Counted from the stretch's first letter, positions 43,414-53,868 are shown. The stretch is DNA of 57,536 nucleotides from Russula earlei (GCA_025769875.1 JAGFNK010000338.1:1-57536); one strand, 5' to 3'. Notes: a model not told the origin generated them from the sequence alone. Numbers and translations: made by a program.

Positions 43414-44893
43414 TCAGCACCCCAAAATGTGAAAATTTAAGGAGTGGAACCCATGATTTGGCTGCATCGAGAAAAATAGTTGTTTGGCCATTCTTGCTTC
43501 TTCAAGGGAGCATCCAGCCATTTTGCCACCAGTGCTAATACAAAAGTTGGTGAGATGGCCCTCTTTATTGCAATGAGTACAGAAGGCATGCATGCATGTA
43601 GTGGATGCAGGGAAAGCCGAAGGTACCATCATGACTGGTTTGTTGCACTTCCTGATCAGGGAGTCTTCATTCTGGATGTGTTGGATGAGGGTGGCTGAAG
43701 TGAAATGGGGATCAGCTGAGAGGGACTGGATTTGGGACCGGAGATAATGGAAATTGTCACTGAGAGAGTTGATGATGAATACTGAGAGTAGTTTGTTGGT
43801 GTTGATAGGTTCCATGTTGGTGATCTGTTTGTGCAGTCAGCAGATGTTGGATAGGGTGGAAATTAAGGGTCCAGAGGGTAGGAAGCAAATGTCAAGTACT
43901 CTTTTTATAGCAAGGACCTGCACATAAAGTTCAAGTTTTTCATGTTGCTCCTTAAGTGCCTTAGGCCCCTTTTACCAACCGAGAATTCTTGAATCTTGAA
44001 CTTGAACTTGGATTTCGGGATTTTCCAGAAGTGACAGGAATGACAGGTGTGATGTAAGTGACATAATAAACTAATATGAGTCCATTTCAGATATGAGTTA
44101 TTTTCCGGTGTGATTTGCTGGGTTTACATGTGATATGTAAAATATTTTTTCTAACCCTTCCTTCCACTCCTTCCAAGTGGGTATTGCAAGCATGTCATAA
44201 GGCAGAATATGTGTCACCAATGTGTGGGTGCACATCTTTGTGCAAATTTTGTATGTGCAGCTCTGGTGAAAATGGGGCTGCAAGCACCCAGATGTTGAGC
44301 TCGAGTTGGACTGCTCGACCCCAAGTTTGACGCTGACACATCATGTGTAACCCCAAATATGTGAGTATGCAAGTGACAACAAAAAAAATGCATATTAATT
44401 TATTATATACATCATATCACTTAGATCACTCCTGTCACTCCCAGAAAATCCCGAAATCCAAGTTCAAGTTCAAGATTCAAGAATTCTTGGTTGGTAAAAG
44501 GGGCCTTAAAGATTTTGTGCAAGGAGGCATTAGTAACTTTCATACCCAGGAATTCATACTCAATTGTGTCAACATGATGGAGTATGAATGAGCATAATGA
44601 GTCATCATTCATACCCCAAATCCAATGTGCTTTGGGGTGTGTCTGAATGTTAGGGTGTGGTAAAGTACCCTCAAGCCAGTGGCAAAATCCTTGACCTTGT
44701 GCTGCAAGGTCAAGTCATTTGCTCCATTCTGACCAGTTAGACTTGTTAAGGTCAAGGTCAAGGTCCACAGGTCAGGTGTTATCAGACATGAAGCATTCAG
44801 TGAGTGTGATTACATTCTGGGAGGACTCAAGGGCTGCAGATGTGGCAGTTAAGGGGGTGGTAGTAGGGACAGTGTTGTTGCTCATAATGGATC
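43414..44893 (-). pseudogene. Copia H gag, copy 1, split by a MITE
   Basis: It starts MSNNTVPTTTPLTATSAALE at 44893 and runs leftward through LDLDLNKSNWSEW, FCHWLEGTLPHPN, YEFLGMKVTNASLHKIF, then, across the MITE, QHEKLELYVQVLAIKRVLD, MEPINTNKLLSVFIINSLSD, a zinc knuckle CTHCNKEGHLTNFC and MAGCSLEEARMAKQLFF. It is a Ty1/copia-type gag. A few stops interrupt the first part. It continues no further than about 43414, so pol is absent here. Confidence 0.75.
43964..44505. mobile_element. Harbinger-type MITE, TSD TTA
   Basis: 542 bp with inverted ends beginning GGCCCCTTTTACCAACC and flanked by TTA at 43961-43963 and 44506-44508. The subterminal GAATTCTTGAA, CTTGAACTTGAACTTG and TTTCGGGATTTTC text matches the TIRs of the Harbinger element at 10081-16041, so it is a non-autonomous relative. 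It has no coding capacity and splits copia H gag cleanly. Confidence 0.9.
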
Positions 44894-45404
44894 CAGAGAG
44901 GAAAACAAAAAGGGTAAGAAGATAAGGGGACATGTATAAGATGTGAGTGCTCAAGAAGTGGGAATGAAGGGTATGATGGAAGAGGAAAGGACAAAGGGAC
45001 ATGACTATAATGAAAGAGAAGGTAGGAGGCTTGAAACTTATGGGATGAAACTGATAATACAGAAGAGAGATGATATGGAGAGATGGATGTGGGAGGAGTG
45101 GCATCAACTGATGATACTGAAGTAATGATGCTGAAGAAATGGATGCAGGAGAAGAGGTGTCAATTGATGATATTGAAGAGACTGGAGAGATGGATGCAGG
45201 AGGTGAGGCATTGACTCAGACACAACTGATGACACTGAAGAAATGGATGTGGGAGGGGAGGCATCAATTGATGATATTGAAGAGATCAACATGGGAGGAG
45301 AGGCATCATGAAATGGGAGCCCGCCAAACAGAGGGAAGTTGCAGAGAAGGCATGAAAATTGACAAGAATTGAGAATTGAGGCTGGTGATGTCAGATTAGA
45401 GCTT
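44894..45404 (-). other. Copia H leader with tandem repeats
   Basis: The region between PBS and gag start of copy 1. At 45090-45310 units of about 50 bp repeat (GATGATATTGAAGAGA, TGGATGCAGGAGG, GAGGCATCAATT). The plus-strand frames over it are acidic repeat artefacts. Confidence 0.55.
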
Positions 45405-45418
45405 TAGGGCCCATAACC
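45405..45418 (-). other. Copia-type PBS (half-tRNA-Met), family H
   Basis: On the minus strand it reads GGTTATGGGCCCTA directly after the LTR end CTCCAACA, identical over 14 bases to the PBS of family J at 40114 although the two families differ elsewhere. Confidence 0.8.
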
Positions 45419-45596
45419 TGTTGGAGGTTAGAGGAGTCACAGTGGGTGAGAGGGAAGATAATGGTTACAGTTGTAGGGTATGTACATGTGTATGAACATT
45501 ATCTTATATACAACAGTATGGAATGTATGATGTAACCTCATATGTTGTAGTATGATGTCAAGGAAGACAAGATGTTGTAGTATCTAAGATCTAATA
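45419..45596 (-). repeat. Copia H LTR shared by two copies
   Basis: About 178 bp, short as in many copia elements, with TGTATATAAG on the minus strand near 45520. Its left edge is followed by the PBS of copy 1 and its right edge is preceded by the PPT of copy 2, so one LTR serves two elements. The start reads TATTAGATC, so the expected TG is altered. Confidence 0.65.
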
Positions 45597-45608
45597 CTCC
45601 CCCTCAAC
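45597..45608 (-). other. Polypurine tract of copia H copy 2
   Basis: On the minus strand GTTGAGGGGGAG, the typical copia 3' purine run, directly before the LTR. Confidence 0.65.
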
Positions 45609-46631
45609 ATTAAACCTTTTTGTTGTGGAGTCCAAGGAGGAGGTGTAAATGGATGAAGTCTAGCCAGCAAAGGGGTTTGGTGAAGTTGGTGGTATGTGCA
45701 CCACAGGAGATGGTGAGGAGAGGACTGAACTGGACAAAGCTTAAATTGTGGATGGCCATACAGAGATGGTGGCATGTGATGGAGCTGTGGTATGTAGGAT
45801 GTGTGTGGTGATGGTATAGATGGCTGGTGGCTTGGGACTTTGGAGGCAACATGGAGCATCTGGCAAGTTGAATTGGGGGTGACAGTGTGTGGATGACAGT
45901 CATACAGAGATGGTGGCATGTGATGGAGCTGCAGTATGTGGGATGCATGCAGATGACAGTAGAGATGGCTGGTGACTTGGGAAGATTGAGGCGACACTGA
46001 TGGTGCAGCAGACTGAAATGGGTGCAGTGGACATGTGGTAGGGATTCATGAGGTTGGTGCAGCAATATGTGTGGATTGTCAGAGAGGGAGTGGTCATAGT
46101 GTTGGTAAAAGTTCATATGAGTTGTATTTAGGTAAGAGACAACTGGTGAATAATGTGATGCCTGCTTTGTTAGTCACCCAGCAGCAATTACAGTTGAAAT
46201 GGGTGGTGTATTTTCATGCATGGTTCAGGGAAAGGATAGAAATTATTTGGACAGTAGCAGATGGGATGTACAAAACATTGCTTAATCATACAACAGTGTT
46301 ACTGTGCATGACAAATTCCACTGTACTGACACCAGTGGCATGGACTTGTGATCCACCAAGTCCAGTGACAGGATGCAGGGGCGTTGGTTGAATGGATACA
46401 AAGTCAGAGTGGGAAGGTGAGGTATGGCAAGTCATGCCTGTGTCAAGAATGAAGGGGACATGTGGATGGGGCAAGTGTTTGCCATTCCAAGGCAGGAGGC
46501 AGTGTTCATCAGAGGCAGTCACAATGGTATGGAGGGACCAATCGACAGATGTGGATTGTGGTGTGGATGTGTTGACAGCAATGAAGGTATGGTATTTGAA
46601 GTCATCACCAGAGGAAATTGGGAGGGGGTGC
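45609..46631 (-). pseudogene. Copia H copy 2: protease and repeat-rich 3' part
   Basis: From 46631 leftward the gag-pol reading continues (PSLLSTHPHHNPHLSIGPSI), then the protease start FILDTGMTCHTSPSHSDF near 46440 with the DTG active site (46522-46286) and LLPKYNSYELLPT near 46110. The rest, to the PPT, is His/Pro/Ser-rich and contains a tandem duplication of about 143 bp (45758 and 45901, ATACAGAGATGGTGGCATGT). Integrase, RT and RNase H are absent, so this copy depends on others. Confidence 0.65.
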
Positions 46632-47236
46632 TGTTATAATTTACCCCCTTGTTGGTTCGTCCATAATCCCTTCCCACCATTGTTCCTTTTATTACCTCCG
46701 TTTCCGTGGTTACCGTTTCATCCCTTGATGGTGATCCCTTATTGTGTTTTATCTATTGTGTTTCACTTATTATGTTTCAGCTATTGTTGAGCTACTTTTG
46801 CTATTGATCTGCCTTTTACTTATTGTTCTGCTTATAGTACTGTACAGCCTCGCTACATACAGTATTTAAGCGCCTGTAAAAGCTGGGGAATGCCCCAAGC
46901 TTAGCTTTGTCCCATTTCCTGTCGCATCCCTTGCCCTGTATACTCTCTCAATCACAACTTGCTTGTGCTGGCCTTTACTCTACTTGACCTAAGCACACCT
47001 CAGGGAACCCTTGCGTTCCTCTTCCTCCTTTGCCTCTCTCTCATCGTCCTCCTCTTCTGTGAAACCAGAAGATCGATTCTGTCTGCGGACTGAGTCATTG
47101 TCTGACTCAGCCTTGAGACGCTAAACCCTTGAACCGGTCTCCTTGAGCCGGCCCCATTGAACCCTTGAACCAAGTCACAGGGACTTGGCCCCACTGGACC
47201 TTGAGCTAACGCTCTAACGGTCGCGACGCCGTTACA
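46632..47236 (+). repeat. 5' LTR of full-length G
   Basis: It begins TGTTATAATTTACC and ends CGACGCCGTTACA. TATTTAAG lies at 46863-46870 and the predicted transcript start AAGCTTAGCTT at 46897-46907, 34 nt from the box. Confidence 0.95.
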
Positions 47237-47249
47237 CAAGCTAAGCTTC
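47237..47249 (+). other. Self-priming PBS of G
   Basis: CAAGCTAAGCTT directly follows the LTR. AAGCTAAGCTT is the exact reverse complement of AAGCTTAGCTT at 46897-46907, so the 5' end of the mRNA can fold onto it, as known for Tf1-type chromoviruses. Confidence 0.75.
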
Positions 47250-48804
47250 CTACTCCATTCTGGAGATCAACCTTGAACTACCATCGAATCGTTGGATCCG
47301 TGTCCAACCTAGACCATCCCCAGACCTTCCCGAACACGTCGTAGGAGCTGCCACTTGGGACAGCTTCCATACTTTTCTTTGTTACATCACCACTGAAAAC
47401 AACGAAGAACTACCAGTCGAATTCATCAATAACCGTTGGTTCGAACTACGACTTAGGAGAGGACAACTCTACACTCACCTAGACCTAGAACTCCTCAGAA
47501 ACAGCCTTGGATTAGGCTACTGGAGGGAAAACGACCCCCTCTACGAACCACCATCAGAATCAGAAGCCTCTTCCACAGAAGGCAACCCCCCTGAACCAGA
47601 AAACACCGTTGAAACTCAGACACCCTTTGAATCCCCTGCACTAGAACCAGAGGACCCCCTTGAAAACCAGGAACCCATCGAAACCTTAGAAATCGACCCA
47701 CAGAACCCCCCAGAACCCGATATGGCAGCCCAACCCCAAGTCGCTGTACAACCCCCCCAGATGGCTGCTCAGGCCCCCCAGATGGCTGCTCAGGCCCCTC
47801 AGATGGCCGCTCAGGCCCCTCAGGTGGCCGCCCAGGCTCCTCCAGTCGTCGCCCCACCTCCTCAAGTAGCTGCTCCAGCACCACAAGGCACCAATGGATC
47901 CCTCAGCGGTAAAGAACCCACTGCCTTCACAGGGGAAAGGAACAAAACAAAGAGATTCATCATGGAATTCAATCTATTTTGGGGTCTCAATGATGACAAG
48001 GCAGTAATGATCTCCCCTTTCAAACGAACAATGCTGGCTCTCTCCTACATTCAAGGAGAAAAGGTTGAAGAATGGGTCAATTCACAAGCAAACGCACTCA
48101 GGGATAAAGTGAACAGAGCCCAGAACCCCATTAACAGAATGAACGAAGCATTATGGAATGACTTTGTTACAGACTTTATGTTCAAATTCACTAACACCGC
48201 GGAGAAAGAGGATGCCCAAGCAGCTCTCGCCAAACACACAATGAAGGAGTCCCTTGACGACTACATTTCCACCTTCGAGCAACTTCTGAATAAAACAGGG
48301 TGGCCAGAAACGGACATTATCGCTATTGAAAGCTTCAAAAATGGTCTAAAAATTGGACTTTACCGTGCAATCCTAAATAGAGATGTCTGGCCCACCACCC
48401 TTCAGGAATGGAAGGAAGAGGCCAGAAGACAACATCGACGTTTCATCACCATCAGAGAAAAGCTCAAAGGGAAGACCACACACTCCCCCCCTGAACACAA
48501 GGCCCATCACCCTGACCGAATGCAAGTGGACGCCGTCAAGTCCAATTTCAAAAAACTCACTGAAGAAGAAAGGAAACAATTGGCGAAAGAAGGACGATGC
48601 TTCCGTTGCAGAGAAAAGGGTCACCTTAGCCGAGAATGCCCTAAAAATACAGCTCCTACCACTTCCAAAGCCCGAATTACCGAATCACCCCCAGAACCAG
48701 CTAAAGAAGAAGAACCAGCTTCCATGGTAGCACGCATGAAAACCCTACCAGCCGAAGAACGAGCCAAAATCTGGGATCTCATACTCAAAGAGGATTTTCT
48801 CTAG
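47245..48804 (+). CDS. gag: G gag (capsid/nucleocapsid)
   Basis: Open from just after the PBS to the TAG at 48802-48804. The first ATG is at 47722, yet the 160 codons before it are open and protein-like (SILEINLELPSNRWIRVQP, TTENNEELPVEFINNRWFEL), so translation may start upstream at a non-AUG codon, or the true start was lost. Then come a Pro/Glu-rich linker, four QMAAQAP-type heptads (47758-47841, 21-bp repeat), the capsid domain (about 47930-48440, NDFVTDFMFKFTNTAEKED) and the knuckle CFRCREKGHLSREC (48598-48639). It packages element RNA into particles. It ends KIWDLILKEDFL, then TAG, and pol continues in the same frame. Confidence 0.85.
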   Translation, partial: ASYSILEINLELPSNRWIRVQPRPSPDLPEHVVGAATWDSFHTFLCYITTENNEELPVEFINNRWFELRLRRGQLYTHLDLELLRNSLGLGYWRENDPLYEPPSESEASSTEGNPPEPENTVETQTPFESPALEPEDPLENQEPIETLEIDPQNPPEPDMAAQPQVAVQPPQMAAQAPQMAAQAPQMAAQAPQVAAQAPPVVAPPPQVAAPAPQGTNGSLSGKEPTAFTGERNKTKRFIMEFNLFWGLNDDKAVMISPFKRTMLALSYIQGEKVEEWVNSQANALRDKVNRAQNPINRMNEALWNDFVTDFMFKFTNTAEKEDAQAALAKHTMKESLDDYISTFEQLLNKTGWPETDIIAIESFKNGLKIGLYRAILNRDVWPTTLQEWKEEARRQHRRFITIREKLKGKTTHSPPEHKAHHPDRMQVDAVKSNFKKLTEEERKQLAKEGRCFRCREKGHLSRECPKNTAPTTSKARITESPPEPAKEEEPASMVARMKTLPAEERAKIWDLILKEDFL

Positions 48805-48834
48805 GCCAAAGTGCGACAGGTCGGCACAGAGGCC
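48804..48834 (+). promoter_or_regulatory. Candidate UAG readthrough hairpin
   Basis: Starting with the last base of the TAG, GGCC pairs with GGCC (48831-48834), and GTGC..GA pairs with TC..GCAC around a CAGG loop. The same stop and a similar fold exist in the old G copy at 5994-5960. A readthrough signal is inferred, not shown. Confidence 0.5.
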
Positions 48835-51800
48835 CAAATAGATACCATTGTCAACCATAAAGAGAACTCAATGAAAGTCCCTTTTATGCTAACAACCAAT
48901 GGAAAGACTGGACAAGCGCTCCTTGACAGCGGAGCAACAGAAAATTTCATCAGTCAAGGAATTGTGGAAAAATTACAAATCCCACTTCGGACCCTTAGAA
49001 CCCCCAGGCCCATCATCAATGTAGATGGTACCAATAACCAAGGAGGAGCACTAACCCATTATACTCATATGGCCGTACGGCATGGCCCCACCACACGACT
49101 CCTCACCTTCTATGTCACAAACTTAGGAGAAGATCGAATGATCCTCGGTTATCCTTTTTTAAAGGCGATTAACCCCCTTGTCAACTGGAGCACTGGTCGC
49201 CTAAGAAATCACTTAGGAGTCCTCCTCACCCCTGTCCCCCTAGCCAAACCACCTAGAATCCGGATCGCACAAATAAGGACAATCACCATTCCCCCTGAAT
49301 ACTTACGACATCAGAAGGTCTTCTCAGAAGAAGCAGCCAAACGACTCCCACCCAGTCGGGGAGAACTCGATTTCAGAATCATCCTGAAACCAGACGCCCC
49401 CAAATTCCTTGATTGCCGAACTTACCCACTCCCCCTGAACGAAAAACAAGAACTATCAAGACAAATACAAGAAGACCTGGCCAAAGGTTTCATCAAAGAT
49501 GGTGTTTCAGATTTTGTATCCCCCGTCTTCTTTGTTCAGAAGAAAGACGGTACTGCCCCAAGGATGGTAGTGGACTACCGAAAACTTAATAACGCCACCG
49601 TTCCAGATTATCATGCCCTGCCAAACATGGAAGAACAATTACACAAATTAAGGGGAAAAACCACCTTTAGCAAATTCGATGTCAGAGCTGGCTACAACAA
49701 CATCTTGATCCACCCGGAAGACCGACACAAGGGTGCCTTCAAAACCCAGTTTGGCACCTTCATTCCCATGGTGATGGGCTTCGGCTTTACCAATGCCCCA
49801 GCAGCTTTTCAACGAGCAATGAACCACACCCTCCGACCCTGGCTTCTAAAGTACCCCTGAAAACACTTGCAACTACCTAGACGACGTGGCAATAGCCACG
49901 AACTCAGGAGAAGAACACCTCCACCGACAAATTACACACGAATTCCTTGACCTTCCTCGAAAGGGACTCTTATTTCCTAAAAGCATCTAAGTGCGCCTTC
50001 GAACAAGAAGAGATTGACTTCCTGGGCTTCCGAATTAATCAAGGAACTCTCAGAATCGATCCTGTCAAAATGGAAGGCCTCAAAAACTGGCCGAGACCCC
50101 CCAACAATCTGAAACAGGTACAACAAATCATGGGCGCCCTCAATTACCAACGGCCATTCATCCGAGACTTCGCAAAAATAGCTCGCCCCATTTTCTCCAC
50201 AATCAAGAAAGGGACCCCCTTCCTCTGGACTCCAGAAGCGACCACAGCCCTAGAAACCCTGATAGCAGCGGTCTGCGATGACCCCGAACTTTACACTGCC
50301 AACCCTGACCTCCAATACGAATTAGAAACCGATGCCTCACAATTCGCCACCGGAGCTATCCTCTTTCCAAAAGGACCAAAGAGGAAAAAGGAAAATGATC
50401 GGAAATATGTCACACGCGTTCAACGAAGCAGAAAGGAACTACCCAGTCTGGGACAGGGAATTCCTAGCTCTGATCCTTGCACTCCAACACTGGCGATACC
50501 TATTAGTCGGAACTAAACATCCCATCAAAATTTTCACAGACCACGCTAACCTGGCTCACTACCGACTCCCCCACAAAATCAACCGAAGGATTGCCGGATA
50601 CATCTCAACACTCGCGGATTACCACTTCGAAATCCACCACAAACCCGGGATCTCCAACCGTGCAGACGCTCTCTCACGACGACCTGACCACAATGACGGG
50701 TCAGGAGATAACCAGAACATTACGGCACTACCTGACAAACTGTTTATTCGCACGCTTCACACTGAGGACCTCTATGAACAAGTACTAACCGAACAAAGGA
50801 AAAGAAAATCAGATCTCCTCATGTGGAAGGTCAAACACGGTCTCCAAGAAGAAGAAGATGCACTATTCAAAGACAGAAAATTGGTGGTGCCATATCAAGA
50901 ACCCCTCTTACGAAAGATTTTACATACCTACCACGACAGTATCCTCGGCGGGCACACAGGAAATGCCCGAACCCTGTATTCAATTCAAGAATCCTTCTGG
51001 TGGCCAAAAATGGCCTACTTTATCAAAGGACTACATTCGAGGCTGTGCCACCTGTCAAGCCAACAAGTCTTCCACACACCCAACTCGTCCCCCAATTTAC
51101 CCGATTCCCCCCTGAGTTTCAGAAACCATTCCAAACCATAGCAATCGACTGGATCGTCGATCTCCCGTTGTCAGAAGAATGTAACACTATCATGACCATC
51201 ACCGACCACGACTCTACCAAGGCAGGCAATATTCATACCATGTCGTAAAGATATGGGGACCCTAGCAATGGCCAAATTATTCTTACGACATGCCTTCCCT
51301 TGGACTGGGGTCCCCTCCAAGATCATTTCTGATCGTGACCCTCGCTTTACCTCCGACTTATTCAAAGAAGTTTCCCGAATCCTCGGGATCAACCAAAATT
51401 TAAGCACCGCCTACCACCCTCAAACTGATGGACAATCAGAAAGGACAAACCAGACCCTGGAAATGTATCTGCGCATCTACACAGGAGAGAAACAGGAAGA
51501 ATGGGCACACTGGCTCCCCATAGCCCAATACCATTTTAACGCCCACAAGTCTACTACCACCAAAAAAACCCCCTATGAACTCCTCATCGGGTTTAACCCT
51601 CAAGGACTTGGCACCCAGCTCAAGTCCAAGTTCCCCGGAATCCAAGAACGACTCCAAGCATTAAAAGACATGAGGGAATCAGCACAAGAAGCAATGAAAA
51701 GAGCACAGAATAACTGGATCAAGGAAACCAAGTTCAAAGGTTTCGAAGAAGGACAGAAGGTTTGGTTGGAAGGCACTAACTTAAAAACCCCCCATCAGTT

Positions 51801-52150
51801 TCATAAGTTCCGCCCCAAACGATTCGGCCCTTTTATCATTACCAAACGAATCTCCCACATTGTTTACCAACTCCAATTACCACCCCAATGGAACATCCAC
51901 AACGTGTTTCATGCCTCCCTCTTATCTCCAGTCACAGAAACAGCCGAACATGGACCAAACTTCCCTGAGCCACCACCTGACCTTATCTCGGGAGAATATG
52001 AAGTCGAGAAGATTACCTGCTCAACGTCTCCATAGAAACCGACTCCAATACAGGGTCCGGTGGAAAGGGTATTCCGCGGCAGAAGATACCTGGGAACCTC
52101 TCTCAAACCTTAAAAACGCTCAAGATGCCATTACCATGTTTCACCTCCAA
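48805..52150 (+). pseudogene. pol: G pol: protease, RT, RNase H, integrase, chromodomain
   Basis: Same frame as gag after the TAG. Protease ALLDSGATENFI near 48915; RT with RMVVDYRKLNNATVPDYHAL, FSKFDVRAGYNNI and YLDD (49874-49885); RNase H ELETDASQF near 50325 and FTDHANLAHY; integrase H2C2 finger (50925-51075), core AIDWIVDL, ISDRDPRFTSDLF and AYHPQTDGQSERTNQTLE; chromodomain [18 protein letters not shown] (about 52045-52150). Single-base insertions near 49857, 49955, 50370, 51030, 51225 and 52030, judged against the old copy, break the frame; no nonsense substitutions are evident. It could have been functional before these changes, or they may be sequence errors. Confidence 0.9.
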
Positions 52151-53851
52151 CAACAACCCACCAAACTCCGTACCATGACCACCACTAACTCTGATCCCGC
52201 AGAATCCCATCACTCAGACGAAAGTCTGAACGACTTAGAACATCAATTCCAAACACTTACGATACAACAACGTACATTACTCCCCCGAATTAACTCACGT
52301 AACCCCCCTTCTTATTCCGTTAACGACCCCGCTATCCCCGACCGTGGATATACAATTTTTAATTTAGCCGCCAGAGAACAACTCCTTTCCGGAATTCTTT
52401 CTCCTGGCGACTTCCGCGGTTTTCAATTACTTATGACGGACCCCCGTTTCTCTGAGTTTCATCTACCCGTACGAAGAGCAGTACTTACAGATTTAGTGTG
52501 GAACCACATCACACGATCAGCCTATATAAATACCCCCACTCCTTCCGAAGTGGTCAGCCTGGCACCACGAACACGCTACCTCTACATACAACACCCCCAT
52601 GTCGTCCCCCGTTTCTAACTCATCCCCTCTCCCTATCCTTACCCCTTCCCCCACCATCAAACAGGAACCCCTCTCACCCGAAGTCATTCAACATATCATC
52701 GACCAACGAACCTTCGTCGTCCCAGACGAGACCGAGGTCCAAGACCTTGCGGCTACCCTCAACCCACTCGCCATCCGAGAGGGAACACCCTCGCCAACCC
52801 CGACCCAAGCGGACCCCACTCACCCTGGCCCCCCTTGGTTTGTTTACGAACCTTACACGCATGTTCCCCCTTTTTACATTCACATTAATGGGCGAAAACG
52901 CCTATTACCATACTTACGTGTCGCCTTATATAATGACGAACCCATGCTTCTAGGGACTATGGGTCGAGGAGAACCCACTTACGGAGAAAAGCTCATCGCC
53001 CGGCCCGTTGTCTCTGCCCCTCATCCCTCTGTCTCTGCCTCTGATCTCCGCCTCCTCATTGAGGACCACCCCTTCCACTTTGATGCTGCCCAAGCCCTCG
53101 AAAACCTCCATGACCCGGGTGCTCTTGCCGACGTCTACCGTCTCCGTACCAGCTCTTTAAGTTGAAAGTCTTGGAGGGCAAGCGCGCCTCTATCCAAGGG
53201 GCTCTAAGTGTCCTTCAAGGGCAACTCGCTGATCGACTCCATGAAATCCAGTCCCACACCAAAGAGGTCGCCACCATCCGCAGTCGCCTTCGGGCCAACA
53301 ACACTTCCGTCCGAGTTCGCCATCAACTCGATAACTTGATGTCTGATGGGGGGCTCACCCGCGATACTGGACCATATTACTCACTGGCAGGGAGCTACGA
53401 CAAAATTGAGGACTCGAAGGAGTCATCCACTTCCCCTTCACCATCCATTCACCCCCCTCTCTCCCTGACCCCTCCTCTCCAATACCTCCCTCCTCGTGTT
53501 ATCGACCAGTCCCAAAACGACGCTCCCATGGGGTCACCTTCCCACTTCCCCCAAATGTTCTCTGATGACGCCAGTACCCCCAACACCCCTCTCACCCCTG
53601 CACGAATGACTAAAGCACAGCGTCACCAACTTCAGAAACGACAACACGTCTGCAAACACTGCAATACTAGGGGGCACTGGAACAAGGACTGCAACAGACC
53701 TCACACTAACTGCAGCGGACAAGTGGATTGCATCCTCAGGAGGACCCACCGGAGCTACAGGGGTTTCTGCCCTAGGGCCATGGGGCCCCAGAGCACGTGG
53801 CCAGAAATCGAGGGCGATGAACTCCGCGAGTCGGGCCCTGAGACCGATTAG
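52151..53851 (+). pseudogene. G pol C-terminal extension with coiled coil and zinc knuckle
   Basis: In frame after the chromodomain ([20 protein letters not shown]). It holds [20 protein letters not shown], a block [20 protein letters not shown], a Pro-rich linker, the well conserved PPWFVYEPYTHVPPFYIHIN to LGTMGRGEPTYGEKL, a coiled-coil stretch LEGKRASIQGALSVLQGQLA (53162-53330), a Ser/Pro-rich part and CKHCNTRGHWNKDC (53651-53692), ending GPETD at 53851. Indels near 52549 (+1) and 53152 (-1) split it; partial copies at 863-1808 and 23385-24052 read across those points. Function unknown. A second nucleic-acid-binding knuckle downstream of integrase is unusual. Confidence 0.75.
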
Positions 53852-53868
53852 TTCGGAGAACTAAGCAT

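Noticed and set aside
45139..45372. Acidic repeat protein
   Set aside because: The frame is created by the tandem repeats in the copia H leader, antisense to the gag.
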